A DNA stretch of 64,000 nucleotides from positions 824,065 to 888,064 of the forward strand of contig BCJC01000001.1 in assembly GCA_001600175.1 (NCBI GenBank). The letters run 5' to 3'. The stretch's first letter is position 1, and every line of letters begins with the position of its first letter. Below, in pieces: positions 35,281 through 46,375 of the stretch. This stretch comes from Erythrobasidium yunnanense (taxonomy: Eukaryota > Basidiomycota > Cystobasidiomycetes > Erythrobasidiales > Erythrobasidiaceae). The position numbers and the translations under genes are program-made. The notes beneath the pieces were generated by a model. That model saw only the letters and a list, made by a program, of their open reading frames with translations, had not been told where the DNA came from and did not search any database.

Positions 35281-38200
35281 ATGGCACATTCTGATACATT
35301 CCAGCAGCAAATGAACACCCTCTTCAGCGTACCGTCAACATCCAAGAATCCCTATGAATCGCCTGTCTTCAATGACGCTCTTAATGCCCTGGAGAACCAG
35401 CTCGCCGGATACTCGAGTGCATCGACATACACAGATTTAGACGTGCAGAAGTACATAGATACAAGCATTGCGGAGCAAAAGAAACCGCATTTCGATGATG
35501 TACCTGTGGTCGATCGGGCATCGCAAAACGTAGCTGGACAGACGCCGGCTCTGGACTGGCTAAAGACGTACATCTATCATAATGAACGCTCCTGCAGGTA
35601 GCTCCCTGACCTGCTTTGTTATGGCAACCCAGTCTCGTCTCGAAACCAGAAGCATTGGAGCAATTAGCAGCTTTACTATCCTCTGCACGCTCTCCAGACG
35701 ATATCTCATCAGACTTACTGGATATACTGGGTTACGAGTCTATCGAGCTTCTTCCATCAGTCCTCGAGAAGAGGGCTGATATTAAGCAGGAGCTCGAGTC
35801 GCGAAATACTTCTGTAAGTAGTCTCCAGCAGAAAGCCTCGAGACCGTTTACGCTGATTGACATTTGTATCAGCTCGCGGGTCAGCTTACTCAGTTGCAGC
35901 TGGAAGACCGAAATCAGACTGGAACATCGACGCCTGCCGATAGCGATACAGAGCTCTTTGAGCCAAATGGGGCGGGACCACGTCTCAGCAAAAAGCAACG
36001 AGGGAAACAAAGAGCGGCAGGAAAGCAAAAAGACGTCAAATTCAGTCTGCATTCCGGCATGACTATCGAGGAATTGGAGCAGCTGCACCTTCAGAAATTG
36101 GAAGAAGCTGCTAATAGACCGCTCATCGGCAACACAAACGGCGTGCGTCTCGATACAGCTGCATACAAAGGTCTACACTGACCTAAGTGATTTACGCAGC
36201 ACATCGTGGAACCACAAGTGCAATATCCGCACGTATATGCGAACCACGCTGCTGCGAATGCTTCCTCAGTCTTCGGAAGTAAGGTCTTACTGCCTGTTGG
36301 CACGGTCAAGACGGAGCACGAGGTTCGTTCAAGTCGGCACTAGAGTTGTTGCCCTCTGACTCCGCTGTTCCCCAGCACTACTCCGAAGTCTCGATACCCA
36401 CTCCGCCAAAGCATCCTTCAGCATATACAGCGACCCTTCTGCCTATCTCAGACCTTCCTCCGCTTTTACAACGATCCTTCCCTTACAAGACCTTGAATCG
36501 TTTGCAATCCCTCGTCTACCCGACCGCCTACGACACATCAGAGAACATGCTCGTCTGCGCACCTACTGGTGCTGGTAAGACAGACGTAGCTGTCTTGACA
36601 GTTTTGCGGGCATTATCGATGTATGCCGACATCCGCTTACCTGACGGTAAGATGCGGAACAAGAACTTCAAGATCGTCTATGTCGCACCTATGAAGGCTT
36701 TAGCAAGCGAAATTGTTACAAAGATGCGGAAACGATTTCAGTGGTGTGGTCTAGCAGTAAGGGAGTTGACTGGCGATATGCAGCTTACAAGGAAAGAGAT
36801 TGCAGAAACGCAGATGATTGTGACGACTCCGGAGAAGTGGGATGTCGTGACGAGAAAGACTACAGGAGAAGGCGAGCTGGCGAGTGTGAGTCTGCCTATT
36901 CGATCGGGGTACAGGCTGCCTGCTGACATCATATCAAGCTTTTGCGCCTGCTAATTATCGACGAGGTGCATCTCCTTCACGAAGATCGAGGTGCTGTGCT
37001 GGAAAGTATCGTAGCTCGTACTTTACGCCAAGTCGAATCAAGCCAGACTCTCATCCGGATAGTCGGACTTTCTGCTACCCTACCCAACTACGTAGATGTT
37101 GCGGACTTCCTACGGGTCAATCCATATGTCGGTCTGTTCTTTTTCGACAGCTCTTTCCGCCCAGTACCTCTCGAGCAGCATTTCATCGCCAGCAAGGGAA
37201 AGCCCGGAGGAACCGCCAGCAAGGAGAATCTAGATCATGCCACGTATGACAAAACTCTCGATCTCGTCAAAGATGGTCACCAAGTACTTATTTTCGTGCA
37301 TGCTCGAAAGGACACTGTCAAGACGGCCAAGATGCTCCGTGAGAAGGCCATCGAGAATGGCGAGCTGGAATGGTTCGATTCTCGTGACAATCCAGCTCTG
37401 GACAGCTTTAAGCGAGAGCTCGGCATGAGTCGGAACAAGGAGATGAAGGAGCTCGTAGAAGCCAGCGTGGGTATCCATCACGCTGGTATGCTCAGAAGTG
37501 ACAGGAATATCAGCGAGCGGCTGTTCGAACAGAATGTTACCAAGGTAAAGCAAACCCCTTGACTGTATGAGGTAGTGCTAACGATTACTCGCCATCAGGT
37601 GCTCGTTTGCACGGCCACTCTAGCCTGGGGTGTCAATCTGCCAGCATATGCAGTCATCATCAAGTAAGCATCTTCAGGTGTAACCAATCTGCCCGTACTG
37701 ACAAGCTTTTGTAGGGGTACCCAGCTGTACGACTCGAGCAAAGGTGCTTTCATGGATCTTTCGGTCCTCGATGTCTTGCAAATGTTCGGGCGTGCCGGTC
37801 GTCCGCAATATGAGACCCATGGAGTATCATACATCTGTACTACAAGCGATAAGATCGATCACTACATTACCGCTGTCAATCAACAAGTGCCAATCGAATC
37901 GAAGTTCGTTGCTGGTCTGGTGGATTCTTTGAATGCCGAAATATCGCTAGGAACGGTCTCTACTATCGATGAAGGCGTACGCTGGCTCGGCTATACCTTC
38001 CTGCATGTTCGAATGCGCAAGAATCCTATGGTGTATGGTATCTCAGCAAGCGAAGTCGCCGGCGATCCAGCCCTCGGCAACCGTAGGCGAGAGCTCATTC
38101 TGAGTGCTGCAAAGATCCTGTCCAAGAACGGCATGGCCGAGTTCGACGATGGCCTCGAAACTCTCGCTTCCACGGAACTAGGCCAGATCGCGGCGAAATA

Positions 38201-41200
38201 CTACCTACGCTCAGCCAGTATCGAAATATTCAACAGTCTATTCCGACCGAAGATGACAGAAGCCGATCTACTAGCCATACTCGCCAAGAGTACAGAGTTT
38301 CAGCAAGTTGCCGTGCGGGAATCCGAGGCGGAAGAACTGAAACGACTTGTCGAGAATGTCATACCTTGTCAGGTCAAGGTAAATACTTATACGTCCGAGG
38401 ACCATGAACTCAAGCTTAAAGGTCCGTACACAGGGTGGCAGCGATACCTCGGATGGCAAGGCCAATGTGCTCTTGCAATCTTATATCAGCAAAGCACAGC
38501 TGGAGGATTTCGCTCTAATATCGGACATGGAATATGTAAGTTTGTCGCATGCTCGACAGGGCTTCTTTGCTGATATCACACGTCATTAGGTCGCCACCAA
38601 TGCAGCGCGTATTGCTCGGGCGCTTTTCGAGATTGCTATGTCGCGTCGCTGGTCTCAAGCGGCTGCTTCTCTATCAGCCATATGCAAATCGACAGAAAGT
38701 CCGTTTTGGGAGTGTTGAGTATTTCTGATTTTGCTGAAATCCATACCTTCCCGCAGAACGCTTATGGCCCTGGGCGCACCCGCTTGAGCAAATGTCTCTT
38801 CAAGCCGACCTTCTCTACAATCTGAATCGGTGGGCGGAAGACATGGGTATCGCGGACATAGTAGCAGAAACGCCAGCCTCTTTCGGCAAGATCCTTCATT
38901 TGAACGAAAGGTTAGGAGGCGTTGCTATCCAGGCGGCACGGCAGTTCCCGCGCCTAAGAATCGAAAGTCAACTACAACCTCTGTCCCACGATCTTTTGAG
39001 AGTGAGATTGGCTGTACATCGCGATTTTGTATGGTCGGAGAAGCATCACGGACAGACACAGTACTTCTGGGTGTGGCTTAGTGATGCCGAAGATCGCGAC
39101 ATTCTGCAGAGTAGAAAATTGATATTCCACGAATCCTCACGAACTATGCAAGTCGGTTTTACCATATCGATGGCCGCTCTGCCGCCTAGTCTCAACATTC
39201 GTACGCTTTCAGATACCTGGCTTAGCAGTGAATCGATACTTCCACTTCCTCTAAACAATCTAACCCTTCCGCCAGTAGCAAGCCGGCCCAGAAAGCCACT
39301 GGATCTTAGCAACTTCTCCGCTCAGATCGACTCTGTCCTTTACGAGCTCATCCGTTCGCGTTCGGCGATAATGAGCGCATTCGAGCTTCAATGTATGCAC
39401 TCTATCTTCTCCTCATCCGCAAATGCACTAGTCTGCGCGCCTCTTGGTCAGGCTAGACAGCAACTCGTTAGCACCGCCATCTGGTAAGCTGCTCGCGCTC
39501 ATTCAATCGACTGCGACTAATGGATTGCTTACAGGCGAGAAGTAACCAAAAGTAGTTCAAGTATATCCCTCGTTTTATCTCCGACAGTACATACCGCAAG
39601 ACTCCTGCATGCATTCATACAAAACGACCTTAAGCAAGTCTCCCCCAAGCGACAAATCAAAATACAACTGGTACTTACCCAGAATGCTTTGGATGCTGCC
39701 TTTCCTTCTTTCGCGTTGCGGAACGGTCACAATATCGTGATTGCTTCGCCTAAAGCTGCACAGAGCATCGCCATGCGCTCAACAGCAAAGCCACAGGCAC
39801 CTACCTTAGATCTATTGGTGGCCGACGACCTTCATTGTCTGTCGGCCGAGTACGAGCTTGTCGTGTCGCACCTGCTGGACAGCGCCGCACGATCTATTGG
39901 GTTCTCTTCGCCTTTACTGGAGAGCAATGACCTTGCAGCCTGGCTTTGTGCGAAGCCTGTGCATACATTCTCCTTTTCTCCAAGCTCGCGACCAGATCCT
40001 ATCACGACCTCGACAACCACATTCTCCTTACCACATTCTGCTGGTCTGATGAAGGCTATGATAAAGCCCGCTTTCGATCTTATGCAAGCAAACAACGGAG
40101 CTTCTATATGTTTGGTCTCACACAACAATCAATGCTACAACACGCTTGCAGACTTGCTGACCCATTCGGCTACAAGCACGCATCGATTCTCATCGCTGGA
40201 CGAAGAGACCTTGAGTCACTATACGGCCAGAGTCGCAGACCCAAAGATAGCAGAAGGGCTGCTGCATGGCTTTGGCGTTATTACCAGCGCAATGCACCAG
40301 ACCGATCAAGCTATATGCAAGCACCTGTTCCAGTCAGGCGCAATCAAGACTCTCATCCTACCGCGAAGCGCAATATATCAATCCTATGCTCGAGCCAGTC
40401 TAGTCATCGTTATGGGCACCCAGTACGTGTCGTTCATGTCCGAGTCTGGCGAAAGACGCATCGAAGATTATGCTCTCGAAGATATACTACGAATGCAGGC
40501 ATGCGCGTCATCGTCAGGCGATAACTCGACAGCACAGTTCTCTATCTTCACACAGAGCGAGACAGCATCACTGCTTTCCCGCCTGCTATCCGATGGAATA
40601 CCCCTCGAGTCGTCATTGGCTCAGTCCGATGAACTCACGTATAAGCTGCTCGACATCGCAAAGTCTGCAGGAAGCAAGGGTCCTCAGCGAACCTTGGATT
40701 TGTTAGCCAAGACATTCATGTCACACAGGCTCGCCAGCAACCCTGCGTACTATGGGTCTTCCGGTACAGACAAGCAGCAATATAGACTCTCGAGAGTCGT
40801 AGACACCATGCTCGAGCAGATGCGGCAGACATGCCTGATTCGTATGAGCGAAAAGGGCGTTGCAGTTACTGCATTCGGATCTCTCGTGCGGAACAGACGC
40901 ATTTCGCGGACACGCGTACTAGAGCTGTTCGATTGCAGTGAAACACAGGCCACCAAGCTACTCAAAGCCCAGACCGGCAAGGTACAACCGCATCCTGCCC
41001 CTGCCGGACTAGAGGCATTCACGCAACGCCTGCCCAAGTCCCTGCAGCGTAGATTGGATCTCGCAGACCCAGCATCTACATTACTTGTGTGCTTCCTGAA
41101 CAAGAAGCTTCCGCCGGCGGACAGCGGGCTAGAAACATTACAAGCAGCTTTAGCAGGCACGCTTCTAGAAGCCCTGACAAGCCAAGACGTCAAGTCGTAG
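35281..41200 (+). CDS. SLH1: SLH1/ASCC3-type Ski2-like RNA helicase with a degenerate second cassette
   Basis: Exons 35281-35597, 35633-35813, 35873-36142, 36200-36322, 36376-36885, 36939-37544, 37599-37663, 37715-38378, 38434-38535, 38590-38698, 38757-39483 and 39535-41200 give 1779 residues. Cassette 1 is intact: CAPTGAGKT (Walker A, near residue 360), [10 protein letters not shown] (DEVH), GLSATLPNY (motif III) and [11 protein letters not shown] (motif VI), followed by winged-helix and Sec63 parts. Upstream [11 protein letters not shown] is typical of Slh1. Cassette 2 keeps the fold but not the motifs: [21 protein letters not shown] and [14 protein letters not shown]. Slh1/ASCC3 pulls collided ribosomes apart in the RQT complex. 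The protein is somewhat shorter than yeast Slh1. The first intron (35598-35632) is only 35 nt. Confidence 0.92.
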
Positions 41201-43543
41201 GAAAGAGAGCATTCCAGTCTTCCAGTATATCCTGCTGTAAGGCGGTCTCGGCCGCAAAACTCGGGTTGACGAGAAATTGCGTGAAGTCGAAGGCTTGATC
41301 TCCCGCATGCACGCTGAAGCCAGCTGCAGTGTCCCGATAGCTGTCATGCTGGCCAGGCAGATCATCGAACACGCCAGCCTGTGATGCGTTCAGCCATGAA
41401 TTGGCAAGTGAAAAGCTACGACCTCACCCAGTTGTAACGAGGTTCGTGCCAATCTTGTGCCGGCAGAGAGATCGTTGGTTGTGTTGCGGACGATGTAGGA
41501 ACGGAGTTGCTATGAAAGAGCAACTTATCCCGTATCCGTTTGAGATCCTGTTCGCACTTCTCCGAAGATAGACTCGCAGCCGGCAGCGTTGTTCGGGTTG
41601 CAGCAGCGAAGCGCGATAGAGTCGCAAAGCCAGCTTCTAGCACATGTTGACTTCGAGCTGGGGCGATCTTGATTGCGATAATACCTTTGGCATCAAGCCG
41701 AAGAGACATTATGAGGGTGAGGCAGGCTGAATACATTCCAATGAGGTTGATCCTGGAAGAAGGAAGTCAGCTATCTCCCGTAGCTCGGCCATCAACTACG
41801 CACCACCAAGCCGTGGTACTCTCCATCGGTGTATGCAAATGGTCAATCAGGCTCAGTGCACCTTCGGCGGCACATTTGGCGCACAACGCTGTCGTCTCGA
41901 GCAAGAGCTGATCGGCAGCGGAAGGCTCACGCAGGGCCAATAGATGGCAAAGAGCGGGTCTGTGAAGCAGTGTGCGTATGTAGTAGTATCTGCGTAGGCA
42001 TGATTAAGCCTGGGCGGGTCCCCCTCCACTTGCGCACCTTACCGTAGTTGAATGAACGAAGCTTCTCTTAAGCATTTTGTATTCCTTTCGGGATGCAGAA
42101 AGTCTGGCAGATTTGCACGCCATGCTTCAAGATCCCGATTGAGCGTCTGGAGCAGCGTGACATCGAATTTGGCCTGACCAACGTAGGGATAGACTTTGTG
42201 GAAAGCCCTATAAATGATATGTAGAAGCTTAATGCCCTCGTTGAAGAAGGATAAAGGATGCGGATCCGCTTGGGGCTGACGAAGCGCAGCATCTTCTTCC
42301 TCTGTCAATGGCAAGTGCGTTGCCGGACAGTCATGTTCCGTCATAAGTGGCAGCCTGCCCAATGCCATACTAAGGTAGAAATCCCGGCTAAGACAGCCTG
42401 ACCAGCAAAGCCTAGCGACCCTACTACGAGCAAGATGGCTGACGGGCGACGCGAAGCCCAGTGCCTTCGCTTTATGAACCGCAAGTCCCAGAATGCTGAT
42501 GCTGAGATCCGGCTGACCGGTCGTCTGTCCAAAGGCGGTCATCAAAAGCAAGCATTGCACCAGGTCAGGCGTAGTGCGCGTCATGAGGGTAGCGAAGCCC
42601 AGGATGCGGAGTGAATCCCGGAAGAATTGCAACGGCGTTGCTGATCCCACATCGACATTGTGATGTGACTGCATTGCATGCGCTAATACCAGTTGCAGAG
42701 TCGCAAGCCATACACGGTCTTCGAGGAAGGGAAGCGTGGCTTCGTGCTGGTTGTAGGACGCTCGAAACTCATTCCAGGCGAGGATTGGATGGACTGATCG
42801 TATATGTTAGGCTTTCAAAGAAGCTTAGCTGGAGATAATGCTCAACTCACTAGGCTGTACTTGTCTAGGAACGATGAAAGTAAGCTCGGCAGAGCGCTAT
42901 AACTCGCGCTTGAAAGGCCGGGCTCACTTTTCGTATACATCCACTAACTGCATCGTTTTGCTCTTGCCTAGCCAGACGATAGACGGAAGGTCGTCTACTG
43001 GAAGAATTGCCGGCGGTCGGCTACGAACGAGAGTACTTTCATTCTCGCTATCAGCGTCGGACCAAGCCTCGGCGAACTGCCTTTTAGCTACCATTCAAGA
43101 GGGATGTCAGCTTATTGCAACCAGCGCTTACAAATAGTCCATCTCACCCGGCCTGTCGACAGCCGACTCTGAAACAGCCAAAAACAAAGCATGTCCTGGT
43201 GCTTCATAGTCATATGGTAGATCCGGCTGAGCCTGTCGTGGACTATTGAAACGCTGCTTGAGAGCTTCTAATTCTTCCGTGAGCTCTTGGATCCGGCCAG
43301 CGGTCGCTCGCTTGGTGCTCGCAGGAAAGTAGCATGCTTCCGCATCATTAGATTCTTGACATCGCGAACATGGCATTGTGCCGCTACATTTGACACGCCG
43401 CTGCCTGCATTTCACTTTCCAGACGATGAGCCGGGTCAGCTTTTGTACGCTGTAGAAGGCGATAGAAAGCATCGTTTACGGCAAGCTCTAGATTGGCGTT
43501 GTCGCTTGGCTGCAGGAGGGCCGGACTCATCGGCCTCGCTCAT
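41190..43543 (-). CDS. Zn(II)2Cys6 fungal transcription factor with middle homology domain
   Basis: Minus-strand exons 43543-43480, 43414-43148, 43087-42928, 42864-42851, 42793-42043, 41989-41804, 41752-41428 and 41378-41190 give 651 residues. After SKAKRQRQ-like basic residues, the joined exons read RACLKCRQRRVKC, SGTMPCSRCQES and AEACYFP, a full six-Cys zinc cluster, followed by a coiled coil (IQELTEELEALKQRF). The fungal_trans region includes DSLRILGFATLMTRTTPD, SRVARLCWSGCLSRDFYLSM and LGRLPLMTEHDC. Such proteins bind CGG triplets and regulate catabolic genes. The neighbours are a sugar kinase and a permease on the same strand, so local regulation is a fair guess. The stop overlaps the end of SLH1 by 11 bp. 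Confidence 0.88.
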
Positions 43544-43709
43544 GTCAAGATTGTCAGTACCGAGTCGTTGTCAGCTCAAGCCGGACGGAATAATGGGTCG
43601 CCTCGAATCGAGTTTGTTTCGCGTAATAAAGTTGGTATAATTGGATGTACACGGTAGACGTGCTACTTTTAAAAGCTGTTTGTGCAACATGAAGAGAGTG
43701 TGCGACTAG

Positions 43710-46122
43710 TTATGCCAGCGCTTCCTCGATGTCCTTCCTGAACTGCCTCTGTTGCTGTATCATGCTATGGAAGATTTTATACTTGACCTCCAGCACCTTC
43801 TTCTCCTTCTCACCAGCTGCTGGTAAGACAGTAGTACCAGGGCGGGACATTTTCTCCATAATGCTCCAGAGCTTGGGAGACATCTCCTGCCCTCTCTTTG
43901 CAGCTTCTTCTTGTGTCGTAATTGGCCCTTTAGTAGCCTCATCGGCCGCCGCTGCTCCCAGCATTGCACTGCCTAGAACGACAGACGCGCTGTGCGAGTA
44001 TGGCAGTTGTATGGGAATATTGCAGATATCGGCCAGCAGCTGCATGAGGATCTTATTCTTGACGAGCCCACCCGACATAAACAAGTACTTGATGTCATGA
44101 CCCCGCTTGTTCATATCGTCAATGATGCTGCTCAAGTAATCAGCAAGCGACCGCACAGATATGTATTAGCTACATACTGCCTTGTTTGCAATGCTATCGC
44201 TTCGCATGTAGCCAGATAGCGCAGAGCGAGATCCTTGACACCCTTGTCTAGCGCCAGTCCGACGATCGCGCCTCGCATCGTAGAGTCCGCCAAAGGCGAT
44301 CGGTTGCCTGTATAGATCCTGTCAGGGCGCACAAGAGGACGTAAGATGTCAAGACTGACCATGCAGATCCGGGTAGATATGCAGATTGCGGGTCAAATAT
44401 GTAAGGAAAGGTGCGTCCTGTTCCTTCTGCAGCTCTTCTAGAAGCTGTCCAAGTAAGACGAAGTGGTGCACTCCTTTTTGTTTGGCTTGCTCGAGGAGCT
44501 TGTTGTATGCGGGATGCGTCTCTAGCATGAAGTCGAGCAGTTGTCCGGTAGAAGACTGACCGCCCTCGTTCATCCAGTCTAGATCTTTCATCAGTCTTAC
44601 TCAAAGACTACGTGATTGGAGTCACCTACATCCTGGGAATATGGCATGCAAGTAGGGACCCCATACGCCTGGAACGAAGACTGCTTCAGGAGACTGGACA
44701 ATGTGGCAAGTACTTGTGCCAGCGATAGCCGCAAGACGATGTCTGCTCTCTTTTAGGTCTACGGTCTTAGAGCCTAGATCCGGCATGGGTGCAGCGATCG
44801 TACCGACCCATCCTGCGTATGCATCGATAACGCCTGATCCGACGGCTGTGCCTTCGTTGAGGCCGAGTTCTTGCGCTGCGCGTTTCGAAAGGCCTTTGCC
44901 GATTGGCTGACCGGCAGTCAGAATAAGACCGCCAGTACCTGGCTGTCCACCGAGTTGCTTGAAGCCGTCCGCAGCCTGTAAAGTATGCCCACAAAAGGTA
45001 CATGGGGTTACAGAAAGAGATAGTAAAGCAGTGTTGGAAGGTAAACAACCAGAAGTCAGAAATTTGACCTGTGAGAGATCGCCTTGCATGTTCGCCAAGC
45101 GGAAGCCGGACGGAAACTGGTTCATGAAACTGACAATTTTACTCAACCCGATCTTGTCGAACAGCTCAGCGTTCCAGCCTGAACTGCCCTCGATTTCAGG
45201 CGGAACGTAGGAGCACTTGCATGCCAATGAGCAGTTTGAGCGAGCCAAGTCGGCTGTTGCCCTGTACGTTAGGAAGTCTGGCAGATCGAAGAACATGCAC
45301 GATCTGTCACCCATTCGTCAGCTTGCGAAGGGTGGGTGTCGTATCGGACAACGCACTCGAACAGCTCCTTTGGCATATGTCGCTTTAGCCAAAGTATCTT
45401 CGGCAATTCCCTATGGAAAGAATTTGGTCAGCATAACATCACTTCCTTTGCGAGCAACTTACATTTCCAAGCTCATCGTTTCGCCAACGTATTTGAGAAC
45501 CATGGAACCAGATGCGTTGATCTCGGCTGCTTCCTTGAAAGCTCTATGATCTGCCCCTGTGATGAGGGCATCAGACCATGACAGAGGAAGCTTGATACGT
45601 CTGCTTACATAGAATGATGTCGCGCTTGTTCTCGCCAGAACCCCATGCGTCCTTGTTGACCGACATGGGCGTACCATTTTGAGTTGTAACGGCGAGCGAG
45701 CAAGTAGCTGCAGAAGATGCAGTGTTAGTATAGCTGGTACAGGCAATCTCATGCGAGCGTGCCTACCGTCAAATCCGATACCCTTGACATGGTCTTTATT
45801 GACTTTCGAGTCCCGTAGCACGTCCTGACATGCTTTCGCAATGGAATGCCAGACTGTAGACCAAGTCGCGAGGGAGTGTGATACGCCAAAGAGCCAGAGA
45901 AAGCGGTAACAGGGGCATTACATCAGATTTGAAGATGCTCTTTTCGCGAAGCCGTATCAAGAACGCACTTTCGGTCGTAGACTGCTCGAAGATATTATGA
46001 TCCCTATCGTCCCGGTAGGTTGTGGTCGCATATGTAGATTCGGACAGGATCTCGCCGTTTTCGCTGACCAGCGCAGCTCTGGCTGAGCCTGTACCGACGT
46101 CGACTCCGATGTAGTAGGACAT
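43710..46122 (-). CDS. FGGY-family pentulose kinase (D-ribulokinase-like)
   Basis: Minus-strand exons 46122-45969, 45853-45767, 45707-45609, 45556-45463, 45410-45357, 45303-45069, 44975-44630, 44578-44360, 44307-44178 and 44127-43710 give 611 residues. It starts [19 protein letters not shown], the phosphate-1 loop of FGGY kinases. Other marks are [71 protein letters not shown] and [19 protein letters not shown]. This order fits the ribulokinase/YDR109C group, which phosphorylates a pentulose with ATP. The exact sugar is inference. Intron 44976-45068 is 93 nt, a multiple of three without a stop; removing it joins QGDLSQ to AADGFKQ as the family requires. It lies between a regulator and a permease. 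Confidence 0.88.
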
Positions 46123-46375
46123 GCTTATAGAGCGACTGGTACGAAAGCTTTGGTGCGAAAGCAAGCCAGGCCGTCTGGCAGAACTTAGGGGTCGTGGCAA
46201 TAGGCCGTGCCTGAAGGGTCAGAGACAGGCGAATGCAAGCAGAGAATGAAGTATGCTGTCTTTGTGTCATTATCTACATTACACACCCGCGTCGCTACAC
46301 TCGTTTGCGTACCTCTTTCGCAACAACCCTACTCCTGATCAACTACTTCAACGATTTTAGCATCCTGCGATGACT

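Noticed and set aside
43287-43640. Plus-strand open frame of 117 codons
   Set aside because: Antisense to the zinc-cluster exons of the transcription factor; the six-Cys pattern on the minus strand is decisive.
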